A DNA stretch of 39,319 bases from Streptomyces sp. SID10853 (GTDB taxonomy: Bacteria; Actinomycetota; Actinomycetes; Streptomycetales; Streptomycetaceae), in the NCBI RefSeq assembly GCF_010548145.1, contig NZ_JAAGLN010000045.1, positions 1-39,319 of the forward strand, read 5' to 3'. Positions 31,594-38,863 of the stretch are shown piece after piece; position 1 is the first letter of the stretch, and each line of letters starts with the position of its first letter. Made by a program: the position numbers and the translations under genes. A model generated the notes under the pieces. The model made no database searches. It saw nothing but the letters and a program-made list of their open reading frames with translations, and had not been told where the DNA came from.

Positions 31594-32953
31594 CCACTCG
31601 CGGCGCCACGCGGCACGTGACGAGGCGCGTGACGAGGCCGAGGCCCGGCGCGACCTGATGGAGAAGTCGCACGCCGAGGTCGCCTTCCACGAGAAGGAGC
31701 CCATCCTCGAAGTCCGCGACCTGGTCAAGCACTACCCGCTCACCCAGGGCATCCTCTTCAAGAAGCAGGTCGGCGCGGTCAAGGCCGTCGACGGGGTGTC
31801 GTTCGCGCTCAGCCAGGGCGAGACGCTCGGCGTCGTGGGGGAGTCCGGCTGCGGCAAGTCGACCGTGGCCAGGATGCTGGTCAACCTGGAGGCGCCGACG
31901 GCCGGTTCGATCCGGTACAAGGGCGAGGACATCACCAAGATGTCCGGCCGCGCCCTCAAGGCCGTACGCCGCAACATCCAGATGGTCTTCCAGGACCCCT
32001 ACACCTCGCTGAACCCGCGGATGACGGTCGGCGACATCATCGGGGAGCCGTACGAGATCCACCCCGAGGTGGCACCCAAGGGCGACCGGCGCCGCAAGGT
32101 CCAGGACCTGCTGGACGTCGTGGGGCTCAACCCGGAGTACATCAACCGCTATCCGCACCAGTTCTCCGGCGGCCAGCGCCAGCGCATCGGCATCGCGCGC
32201 GGTCTCGCGCTCAACCCCGAGATCATCGTGGCCGACGAGCCGGTGTCCGCGCTCGACGTGTCCGTCCAGGCACAGGTCATCAACCTGCTGGGGCGGCTCC
32301 AGAAGGAGTTCGACCTGGCGTACGTGTTCATCGCGCACGACCTGTCGATCGTCCGGCACATCTCCAACCGGGTGGGGGTGATGTACCTGGGGCGGATCGT
32401 GGAGGTCGGCTCGGACGCGGAGATCTACGAGCATCCCACCCACCCGTACACCCAGGCGCTGCTCTCGGCGGTCCCGGTGCCCGACCCGGCGGCGCGGGAC
32501 GCACGCGAGCGGATCATCCTGGTCGGCGATGTGCCGTCGCCGGCGAACCCGCCGTCGGGCTGCCGCTTCCGTACCCGCTGCTGGAAGGCGCAGGAGCGGT
32601 GCGCGCAGGAGGTACCGGCGCTCGCGGTGCCCGAGGTCTTCCGGACGATGGAGGGGCCGGTGCACCACGACTCGGCCTGCCACTTCGCCGAGGAGAAGCA
32701 GGTCGTGCCGGACACCAACGGCGGCACGGACGAGGGCGGGGCGGGACCTGCCGGTGGTACGCCGGGGCCTGGCGCGGGGCCCGGTGCGGGGCCTTCCGGT
32801 ACGCCGGGGCCTTCCGGCCCTGGGTCCTCAGGTCCGGGGCTCGCCGGTGGTACGCCGGGGCCATCGGGCGCGACGCCCGCGGGCCCGGCGGCGCCCCCGG
32901 GCGGCGGCCCTGCCGGGCCCGCCGGGCCTTCGACGGGGGCGACGCCGGCCTAG
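31583..32953 (+). CDS. Oligopeptide ABC importer ATPase, OppF type, with collagen-like C-terminal tail
   Basis: 456 aa, about 80 longer than usual. An Arg/Glu/Ala-rich N-terminal extension (MHADHSRRHAARDEARDEAE) is followed by the ATPase: Walker A GESGCGKST (86-94), Q-loop IQMVFQDPYTSLNPR, signature FSGGQRQRIGIARGL, Walker B IIVADEPVSALD, switch FIAHDLSIVRH, and C-terminal GCRFRTRCWKAQERC. From residue about 377 to the end, the sequence is Gly-Pro/Ala/Ser/Thr only, in GxP-like triplets (GGTPGPGAGPGAGPSGTPGP). The enzyme part is complete without this tail. Translationally coupled to oppD (11-nt overlap). Followed by two hairpins. Confidence 0.94.
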   Translation: MHADHSRRHAARDEARDEAEARRDLMEKSHAEVAFHEKEPILEVRDLVKHYPLTQGILFKKQVGAVKAVDGVSFALSQGETLGVVGESGCGKSTVARMLVNLEAPTAGSIRYKGEDITKMSGRALKAVRRNIQMVFQDPYTSLNPRMTVGDIIGEPYEIHPEVAPKGDRRRKVQDLLDVVGLNPEYINRYPHQFSGGQRQRIGIARGLALNPEIIVADEPVSALDVSVQAQVINLLGRLQKEFDLAYVFIAHDLSIVRHISNRVGVMYLGRIVEVGSDAEIYEHPTHPYTQALLSAVPVPDPAARDARERIILVGDVPSPANPPSGCRFRTRCWKAQERCAQEVPALAVPEVFRTMEGPVHHDSACHFAEEKQVVPDTNGGTDEGGAGPAGGTPGPGAGPGAGPSGTPGPSGPGSSGPGLAGGTPGPSGATPAGPAAPPGGGPAGPAGPSTGATPA

Positions 32954-32958
32954 GTCCT

Positions 32959-33012
32959 GTCCGGCCGGTTCCTGCCGGACCCGCGGTGCTGTCCGGCCGG
33001 TCCTCGCCGGAC
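32959..33012. terminator. Tandem duplicated hairpin terminator between convergent ATPase genes
   Basis: A 32-bp direct duplication (32957-32988, 32989-33020), each copy with a GTCCGGC / GCCGGAC stem (32959-32965/32974-32980 and 32991-32997/33006-33012), lies between the two convergent stops. Confidence 0.7.
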
Positions 33013-33044
33013 CCGCGGTGCTTTCCGGGCCGGCCCTCCGGGGC

Positions 33045-34190
33045 CTACACGCTCTCCGTCCCCGGTGCGCCAGGACCGCCCGGGTCCGACTCCAGTTCCC
33101 GCAGCGCCGGGTCGAGGATGATCTCCGAATCGCGCTCCGTCGTCGGGGCCTCCGGGAAGTGGCAGGCCGTCAGATGCCCGTCCCGGCTGCCGTCGACCCG
33201 TACCAGCGGCGGCTCCTCGGCCGCGCACTTGTCCTGGGCCTTCCAGCAGCGGGTACGGAAGCGGCAGCCGGACGGCGGTGAGATCGGGGACGGCACGTCG
33301 CCCGCGAGCCTGATGCGTTCATGGACGGCGCGCTCCTCGTCGCTGATCAGCGCGGGCTCCGGGACGGCGGAGAGCAGCGCGTGCGTGTACGGGTGGCGCG
33401 GCTGCTGGTAGATGGAGTCCCGGTCGCCCACCTCGACGATCTTGCCGAGGTACATGACGGCGACCCGGTCCGAGAAGTGCCGGACGACCGCCAGGTCGTG
33501 GGCGATGAACAGGAACGCGATGTCCATCTCGCGCTGGAGTTCCTGGAGGAGGTTGACGACCTGGGCCTGGATGGAGACGTCGAGCGCGGAGACCGGCTCG
33601 TCGGCCACGATGAGTTTCGGCTCCAGGGCGAGGGCGCGGGCGACGCCGATGCGCTGGCGCTGGCCGCCGGAGAACTCGTGCGGGAAGCGGTTGTAGTGCT
33701 CCGGGTTGAGACCGACGATCTCCAGGAGCTCCCGGATGCGGTGCTCGCGGCCGCCCTTGGGATGGATCCCGTTGATCTCCATCGGACCGCCGATGATCTT
33801 GCCGATGGTCTGGCGGGGGTTGAGCGACGAGTAGGGGTCCTGGAAGATCATCTGGATCTCGGGGCGGATCGGCGCCAACTGCCGCCGCCCCGCGCGGGTG
33901 ATGTCCTGCCCCCGGTAGACGAGCCGGCCGGCGGTCGGTTCGAGCAGCCGGGTCAGCACCCGTCCTGTGGTGGACTTCCCGCACCCCGACTCGCCCACAA
34001 GACCGAAGCTCTCGCCCGTGTGCAGGGAGAGGTCGATGCCGTCGACGGCCTGGACCGCGCCGATCCTGCGCTTGAAGGGAAAGCCGCCCATGATGGGAAA
34101 GTGCTTGGTCAGCCCCTCGGCGGAGAGAAGTACCTCACCCTGGCGGGGCGCCTTGTCGCGGGGAGCGGGAATGGTGGCCTCGTGCGCCAT
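33045..34190 (-). CDS. Orphan OppF/DppF-type ABC ATPase, paralogue of the minus-operon ATPase
   Basis: 381 aa. ATG at 34190 with GAGGAAG upstream; an upstream in-frame ATG at 34259 is less likely. Walker A GESGCGKST (66-74), Q-loop IQMIFQDPYSSLNPR, signature FSGGQRQRIGVARAL, Walker B LIVADEPVSALD, switch FIAHDLAVVRH, and C-terminal GCRFRTRCWKAQDKC, plus a 35-residue acidic/Gly-Pro tail. No permease, SBP or partner OppD gene follows or precedes on this strand. Residues from the Q-loop through Walker B are nearly identical to the ATPase encoded at 20519-21538, including long exact DNA runs. It could replace that subunit or serve another importer. Convergent with the plus operon. Confidence 0.93.
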   Translation of the reverse strand: MAHEATIPAPRDKAPRQGEVLLSAEGLTKHFPIMGGFPFKRRIGAVQAVDGIDLSLHTGESFGLVGESGCGKSTTGRVLTRLLEPTAGRLVYRGQDITRAGRRQLAPIRPEIQMIFQDPYSSLNPRQTIGKIIGGPMEINGIHPKGGREHRIRELLEIVGLNPEHYNRFPHEFSGGQRQRIGVARALALEPKLIVADEPVSALDVSIQAQVVNLLQELQREMDIAFLFIAHDLAVVRHFSDRVAVMYLGKIVEVGDRDSIYQQPRHPYTHALLSAVPEPALISDEERAVHERIRLAGDVPSPISPPSGCRFRTRCWKAQDKCAAEEPPLVRVDGSRDGHLTACHFPEAPTTERDSEIILDPALRELESDPGGPGAPGTESV

Positions 34191-34596
34191 GTCGTATCGC
34201 TTCCTCGGTGTGGTGTCCTGGCCCCGGCCGGTGGGCCCGGTCGTGGCTTGATCCATCAACTCCCTTGCCAGCGGTGCGCTATGGGCTCTTCGGTACGGGG
34301 CTCTTCAGCCCGCTGCCCCCGCTGTGTGGAACCATCGCAGCTGACCGGAGCGTGGCCCGGCGCCACGACGTGAGTCAAGGGCCCGAGCGGCCGGAGTTCT
34401 TTTAACAATGCGGCAACTCCGCTGTCGTGGAGCCGATATGCGGGCCCGCCAGACTGGGCGGCTACGGGGCCGTGCGGGTGCCGTGGACCGGCCGGGGTGA
34501 CATGTCGCCCCGGCCGGTCGCCCCTTGCCCGTTGGTCCGTCCGGCCCGTCCGGCCCGTCCGGCCCGCCCGCCTGCCCGTCCGTCGGTCCGACCGGT
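34191..34596. other. Intergenic region upstream of the orphan ATPase
   Basis: 406 bp, no gene seen. Toward the ATPase: TTGACT (34378-34373) as a possible -35, with no good -10. A 7-bp inverted repeat CGGAGTT / AACTCCG (34392-34398, 34415-34421) brackets an A/T-rich TTTTAACAATG. The S9 peptidase terminator and a run of GGCCCGTCC repeats (about 34545-34575) occupy the right half. Confidence 0.5.
34486..34519. terminator. Terminator downstream of the S9 peptidase gene
   Basis: Perfect 12-bp stem GACCGGCCGGGG / CCCCGGCCGGTC with a 10-nt loop (TGACATGTCG, partly self-complementary), about 80 nt beyond the peptidase stop. Confidence 0.75.
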
Positions 34597-36732
34597 TCAG
34601 CCGGCCCCGGGCAGATTCAGGGACCGCCGGATGAAGTCGACCTGGAGCAGCAGCAGATTCTCCGCCACCTGCTCCTGTGGCGTCATATGGGTGACACCGG
34701 AGAGCGGCAGCACCTCGTGCGGGCGGCCCGCTGCGAGCAGCGCCGACGAGAGCCGCAGGGTGTGGGCCGCGACGACGTTGTCGTCCGCCAGGCCGTGGAT
34801 GACCATCAGCGGTCTGGCCGGGTTCTCCGGAGCAGAGAGCCCGTCGTCGGTGACGAGCGCGCTCGCCGCGTACACCTCGGGCCGCTGGGCGGGGTCGCCG
34901 AGATAGCGCTCGGTGTAATGCGTGTCGTACAGCCGCCAGTCGGCGACCGGGGCGCCCGCCACACCGGCGTGGAACACATCGGGGCGGCGCAGCACCGCGA
35001 GCGCGGCCAGATAACCGCCGTACGACCAGCCGCGGATGGCGACCCGGTCCAGGTCGAGCGGGAAGCCCTGGGCGGCCAGTCCGTGCAGGGCGTCGACCTG
35101 GTCGTCGAGCGTGAGCGTGAAGTCGTCCTTGATGGCCTTCTCCCACGCGGGGGAGCGGCCGGGGGTTCCCCGGCCGTCTGCGATCACCACCGCGAAGCCC
35201 TGGTCGGCGAACCACTGGGACGTGAGGTACGCGTTGTGCGCGGCGACCACCCGCTGGCCGTGCGGGCCGCCGTACGGGTCGAGGAGCACCGGAAGCGCGC
35301 CGTCGGATTCCCGGTGGCCGCTGGGGAGCAGGACGGCGCACGGAATTTTCCGTGCGCCCCCCTCGGCGAACTCCACGCGGGGGGTGAGGCCCGGAGTCTC
35401 CGCGTACGAGGCGACCGTGGCCACCTCCTTGCCGCCCCGCAGCACCCGGACATCCGCGCCGGGACGCTCCGGCCGGGCCGAGCGGAGCACCGTGACACCG
35501 CCCGAGCGCACCGCCGAGTGCACCCCGGGCCCCTCGGAAAGACGTTCCACCCCCAGCTCGTTGACCCGGTAGACATGGATCTCACCGGTCTCGGGAGCGG
35601 TGGCAGCCTCGCCCGCGGACGCCGAGACCAGCACGTCGTCAACCGAGATGTCCAGCACCGCCCGAACGTGCAACTCCGGCCCGGTGAGCAGCCGGTCGCC
35701 GACCGCGAGCACCCGTGCGCCGCCCTCGTCGGCGATCCGGACGAGACCGCCGGCGGGCGCCCAGGCGGGCACCCCGGTGAACAGGTCGAGCCACACCGGG
35801 TCCTCGTCGACATGCACGGTCCTGGTGGTGCCGGACTCCGTGTCGACGCCCAGATAGCGCTGGCTGCGCTGGTCACGGGCCTGGACGAGCAGCAGTGGAG
35901 CGCCGTCGGACGACCAGTGCACGGCCGCCAGATACGGGTGGCGGGCGCGGTCCCAGACCACCTCGGTACGCGTCCCGTCCAGGGCGTAGAGGAAGAGCCG
36001 CACCTCGGCGTTGGAGGTGCCGGCCGCCGGATATCCGACCTGCGCGGGCTCCTGTTCCGGATGCGCCGGGTCGGCGATCCACCAGCGCTGTACGGCGCTG
36101 TCGTCGGCCCGCGCCACCAGCAGGCTCCGCGAGTCCGGCGCCCACCAGTAGCCGCGCGAGCGCTGCATCTCCTCGGCCGCCACGAACTCGGCCACCCCGT
36201 ACGTGACGTGGGCGTCCTCCGGCTCGGCGAGCGCCCTGTCGTCCGCCCCGTCCGCGCCCACGACACGCAGCGCGCCGCCGGTCACATAGGCGATACGGCT
36301 GCCGTCAGGGGACGGCCTGGGGTCGATGACGGGGCCCGGCACCCGGATCTCCCGGGTGCTCTCCGCTCGCAGCCCCGCCGTGAACAGCCGCCCCGACAGG
36401 GCGAAAACGGCCAGCTCGGCCGCCTCGTCGACGGCGTACCCGACGATGCCGGCCGAGCCTTCCCTGCTCCGCTCGCGGCGCGCCCTCTCCCCGGCCGAGA
36501 GCTGCTCGTCCGCGCCACCGAGCAGCGCCTCGGGGTTGGCGGCGACGCGCTCCTGTGCGCCTTGCCCGATGTTGAGCACCCAGAGCCGGTTCGCCCGGTC
36601 CGTTCCGGTGGAGGAGCGCAGGTAGACGACCCGGTCGCCGTCGGGCGACACCGTGAAGGCGCGCGGGGCACCGAGCGTGAAGCGCTGGGTTCTGGCGAAC
36701 CGGCGGGGAAAGGAGTGTTCGTTCGATGTCAT
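34597..36732 (-). CDS. S9 family prolyl oligopeptidase / dipeptidyl-peptidase IV-like serine peptidase
   Basis: 711 aa, cytoplasmic (no signal). N-terminal beta-propeller of the DPP IV type (FTVSPDGDRVVYLRSSTG, PSPDGSRIAYVTGG, with the DPP-IV Glu-Glu pair candidate in FVAAEEMQRSRGYWW). The C-terminal alpha/beta-hydrolase domain starts at LPVLLDPYGGPHGQRV. Catalytic triad: Ser570 in RGWSYGGYLA, Asp650/651 in IHGLADDNV, His682 in SGVTHM. Cleaves short peptides, often Xaa-Pro, and would act on peptides brought in by the neighbouring importers (inference). A TAGGTT -10 (36745-36740) ends 7 nt before ATG, so the transcript is probably leaderless or nearly so; a better ribosome-like GGAGG lies too far upstream. 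Confidence 0.95.
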   Translation of the reverse strand: MTSNEHSFPRRFARTQRFTLGAPRAFTVSPDGDRVVYLRSSTGTDRANRLWVLNIGQGAQERVAANPEALLGGADEQLSAGERARRERSREGSAGIVGYAVDEAAELAVFALSGRLFTAGLRAESTREIRVPGPVIDPRPSPDGSRIAYVTGGALRVVGADGADDRALAEPEDAHVTYGVAEFVAAEEMQRSRGYWWAPDSRSLLVARADDSAVQRWWIADPAHPEQEPAQVGYPAAGTSNAEVRLFLYALDGTRTEVVWDRARHPYLAAVHWSSDGAPLLLVQARDQRSQRYLGVDTESGTTRTVHVDEDPVWLDLFTGVPAWAPAGGLVRIADEGGARVLAVGDRLLTGPELHVRAVLDISVDDVLVSASAGEAATAPETGEIHVYRVNELGVERLSEGPGVHSAVRSGGVTVLRSARPERPGADVRVLRGGKEVATVASYAETPGLTPRVEFAEGGARKIPCAVLLPSGHRESDGALPVLLDPYGGPHGQRVVAAHNAYLTSQWFADQGFAVVIADGRGTPGRSPAWEKAIKDDFTLTLDDQVDALHGLAAQGFPLDLDRVAIRGWSYGGYLAALAVLRRPDVFHAGVAGAPVADWRLYDTHYTERYLGDPAQRPEVYAASALVTDDGLSAPENPARPLMVIHGLADDNVVAAHTLRLSSALLAAGRPHEVLPLSGVTHMTPQEQVAENLLLLQVDFIRRSLNLPGAG

Positions 36733-36739
36733 GCGACCG

Positions 36740-36745
36740 AACCTA
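36740..36745 (-). promoter_or_regulatory. -10 element of the S9 peptidase gene
   Basis: TAGGTT in the direction of the peptidase gene, 7 nt before its ATG, the same spacing as for the hydrolase at 7365. No clear -35. Confidence 0.5.
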
Positions 36746-36855
36746 GAGCCTTTCCTCCGAGCGGGAGGGGCGGACCGTGGGCGGACGGCATCCGACTGCG
36801 GGCATGTGCCGCCCGGTTCTGCCGGGGGCGTACGTCCATGCGCCCCTCGTGCTGC

Positions 36856-36903
36856 CGTGCATCGATCATGCACGCCGCTGGATAGTTATGATCCGTAGCG
36901 CTA
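36856..36903. promoter_or_regulatory. Inverted repeats and -10-like box upstream of the small membrane protein
   Basis: CGTGCAT / ATGCACG (36856-36862, 36868-36874) is a 7-bp inverted repeat with a 5-nt spacer. TATGAT (36887-36892) is a good -10 hexamer without a good -35. TAGCGCTA (36896-36903) is a palindrome. Together they suggest a regulated promoter for the gene at 36971. Confidence 0.4.
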
Positions 36904-36970
36904 GGTGGGTATGACGCTACCGGCAGTTGTGGCATGCCCCTGGACCGTACGCAAGTGGAGGTGAACCGTC

Positions 36971-37165
36971 ATGGCGCTCTCGATCTCGGCGGTGGTGCTG
37001 CTGACGATCATCGTCGTGCTCATGGTCAGGAAATCGGGGCTCAAAGCGGGGCACGCGGTGGTCTGCGCGCTCCTGGGCTTCTACCTGGCCAGCTCGTCCG
37101 TGGCGCCCACCATCCACTCGCTCACGACCAATGTGGCCGGGATGATCGGCGGTATCAAGTTCTGA
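36971..37165 (+). CDS. Small conserved membrane protein, 64 aa
   Basis: MALSISAVVLLTIIVVLMVR opens with a membrane helix, followed by a basic stop (RKSGLK). A second, shorter hydrophobic segment comes next (AVVCALLGFYLASSSVAP), then a soluble Thr/Ser tail ending IGGIKF. A good GGAGGT ribosome site lies 8 nt upstream. Similar small proteins are common in Streptomyces near mshB; function unknown. Two helices with the loop inside, or one helix plus a re-entrant segment, are both possible. The stop codon overlaps the first of three 18-bp repeats. Confidence 0.85.
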   Translation: MALSISAVVLLTIIVVLMVRKSGLKAGHAVVCALLGFYLASSSVAPTIHSLTTNVAGMIGGIKF

Positions 37166-37217
37166 GCCCACGGAGATCAGGGAGCCCACGGAGATCACGG
37201 AGCCCACGGAGACAGCG
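37164..37217. repeat. Three tandem 18-bp repeats
   Basis: GAGCCCACGGAGATCAGG, GAGCCCACGGAGATCACG and GAGCCCACGGAGACAGCG follow directly at 37164, 37182 and 37200, between the small membrane protein and mshB. Confidence 0.9.
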
Positions 37218-37266
37218 GGCGCGGCTGGGCCGCCGGTCTGGCGGCCCGGGGAGCGCACACGGCTCG

Positions 37267-37272
37267 TAGGCT
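37267..37272 (+). promoter_or_regulatory. -10 element of mshB giving a leaderless mRNA
   Basis: TAGGCT ends 6 nt before the mshB ATG, placing the expected first transcribed base on the A of ATG. There is no ribosome site upstream, which agrees with leaderless translation. No consensus -35. Confidence 0.6.
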
Positions 37273-37278
37273 GTTCCC

Positions 37279-38283
37279 ATGACGGACCTCCCCGACCGGC
37301 GTCTGCTCCTGGTGCACGCGCACCCGGACGACGAGTCGATCAACAACGGCGCCACCATGGCCGCGTACGCCGCCGAGGGTGCCCACATCACCCTGGTGAC
37401 GTGCACTCTCGGCGAGGAGGGCGAGATCATCCCGCCCGGGCTCGCGCATCTGGCGTCCGACCGCGAGGACGGTCTGGGCGCCCATCGCATCGGTGAACTG
37501 GCCGCCGCGATGCGGGAGCTGGGCGTGACCGACCACCGCTTCCTCGGCGGGCCCGGCCGCTTCCGGGACTCCGGGATGATGGGCGTCGAGCAGAACAGCC
37601 GAGAGGGCGCCTTCTGGAACACACCGGTGGACGAGGCGGCGGCGTACCTCGTCGAGGTGATCCGTTCCGTACGGCCGCAGGTCCTGGTGACGTACGACAC
37701 CCACGGCGGCTACGGCCACCCCGACCACATCCAGGCGCACCGGGTCGCGATGCGCGCCGCGGGACTCGCGGCCGAGCCCGCCTTCCGTCCTGAGCTGGGC
37801 GAGCCGCACACGATCGCGAAGATCTACTGGAACCGGGTGCCGCGCTCGGTGGCCGAGGAGGGCTTCGCCCGGCTGCGGGCGGCCGGCGCCGGCTTCCCCG
37901 GTGTCGCGGACATCGGTGATGTGCCGGGGGTGGTGGACGACGAGGTCGTCACCGCGGAGATCGACGGCACGGCGTACGCGGCGGCCAAGTCGGCCGCGAT
38001 GCGCGCGCACGCCACGCAGGTCGCGGTGGACGGCCCCTTCTTCGCGCTCTCCAACGACCTGGGGCAGCCGCTCTTCGCCCGCGAGTACTACGAACTGGTG
38101 CGGGGGGCGTCGGGCGCACCGGAAGGCGAGCGCGAGACGGATCTCTTCGCGGGCGTCGCGGTGGGCGCCGCACCGGGCAGGACAGCGAGCGCCGCACCGG
38201 GCAGCCCGGCGAGCGCCGCACCGGACACCGCGCCGGACACGACGACGAGCACCACGCCGGGCAGTACAGGAGCGGACGAATGA
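37279..38283 (+). CDS. mshB: N-acetyl-1-D-myo-inositol-2-amino-2-deoxy-alpha-D-glucopyranoside deacetylase MshB
   Basis: 334 aa. Removes the acetyl group from GlcNAc-Ins, the second dedicated step of mycothiol synthesis. Zinc site of the LmbE/PIG-L family: AHPDDE (His15, Asp18, general base Asp17) and GHPDH (His147/His150). MshB-specific context includes [31 protein letters not shown] and [20 protein letters not shown], which fits MshB rather than the related Mca amidase. The enzyme core ends near EYYELVRG. The last 50 residues are repeats ([15 protein letters not shown]) and probably disordered. Leaderless promoter. Stop overlaps the next gene by 4 nt (ATGA). Confidence 0.96.
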   Translation: MTDLPDRRLLLVHAHPDDESINNGATMAAYAAEGAHITLVTCTLGEEGEIIPPGLAHLASDREDGLGAHRIGELAAAMRELGVTDHRFLGGPGRFRDSGMMGVEQNSREGAFWNTPVDEAAAYLVEVIRSVRPQVLVTYDTHGGYGHPDHIQAHRVAMRAAGLAAEPAFRPELGEPHTIAKIYWNRVPRSVAEEGFARLRAAGAGFPGVADIGDVPGVVDDEVVTAEIDGTAYAAAKSAAMRAHATQVAVDGPFFALSNDLGQPLFAREYYELVRGASGAPEGERETDLFAGVAVGAAPGRTASAAPGSPASAAPDTAPDTTTSTTPGSTGADE

Positions 38284-38699
38284 GCATGAACCAGGGTCAT
38301 ACGGGCACGGGCACGGGCCTCGCGGCGCCGCTGAACCCCCGCCGTATCGCTGCCTACTTCGGGCTGGTCGTCCTCGGCGCGCTGACCGGTCTCGCGGGGG
38401 CGCTCGTGCAGAGCGGCTGGTCCCCCGGCGGTCTGGTGCTCGCCCTGCTGGGCAGTGCGGCCGTCTTCTACGGGGGCCGGGTGGCGACCGGGACGGCGGT
38501 CGGGGTCGGCGCCCCCGCCGTCGGCTGGCTGGTCGCCGTCATGCTGCTGACCGCCACCCGCCCCGAGGGCGACTTCGTCTTCGCCGCGGGCACGGGGTCG
38601 TACGTCTTCCTGCTGGGCGGGATGGTGGCCGCTGTGATCTGTGCCACCGTGCGCAAAGTGCCTCAGCCGGGGCCGGATTCCGCCCGACCTGGCAAGTGA
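38280..38699 (+). CDS. DUF6113-like integral membrane protein
   Basis: 139 aa, start ATG in the ATGA overlap with the mshB stop, so co-translated. After a soluble Gly/Thr-rich N-terminus and [13 protein letters not shown] it has about four membrane helices ([66 protein letters not shown]). A short polar tail closes it. This small four-helix protein usually sits directly after mshB in Streptomyces. Function unknown; the coupling suggests it is made together with MshB. Confidence 0.88.
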   Translation: MSMNQGHTGTGTGLAAPLNPRRIAAYFGLVVLGALTGLAGALVQSGWSPGGLVLALLGSAAVFYGGRVATGTAVGVGAPAVGWLVAVMLLTATRPEGDFVFAAGTGSYVFLLGGMVAAVICATVRKVPQPGPDSARPGK

Positions 38700-38719
38700 T
38701 GTGCCGCTTCGCCCGGTGA

Positions 38720-38742
38720 ACCGGGCGCGGCCGCGGCCCGGT
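38720..38742 (+). terminator. Terminator candidate after the mshB pair
   Basis: ACCGGGC / GCCCGGT, 7-bp arms, with a 9-nt loop that contains the palindrome GCGGCCGC, 20 nt after the stop. Confidence 0.55.
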
Positions 38743-38863
38743 CGGAACGTTGCATTCCGCTGGGTGGGGGGTGCGATCGCGCCGTGCCCAGTATGGTGGT
38801 GCGCGCCGCCGAACCTCCCGCACAAGTAAGAACGGGCGGCGGAGCCAACCGGGAGAACCTGCC

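Noticed and set aside
20519..34190. Mobile element or biosynthetic cluster around the duplicated ATPase genes
   Set aside because: No transposase, integrase, terminal repeats or biosynthetic enzymes are visible; the content is transport and housekeeping.
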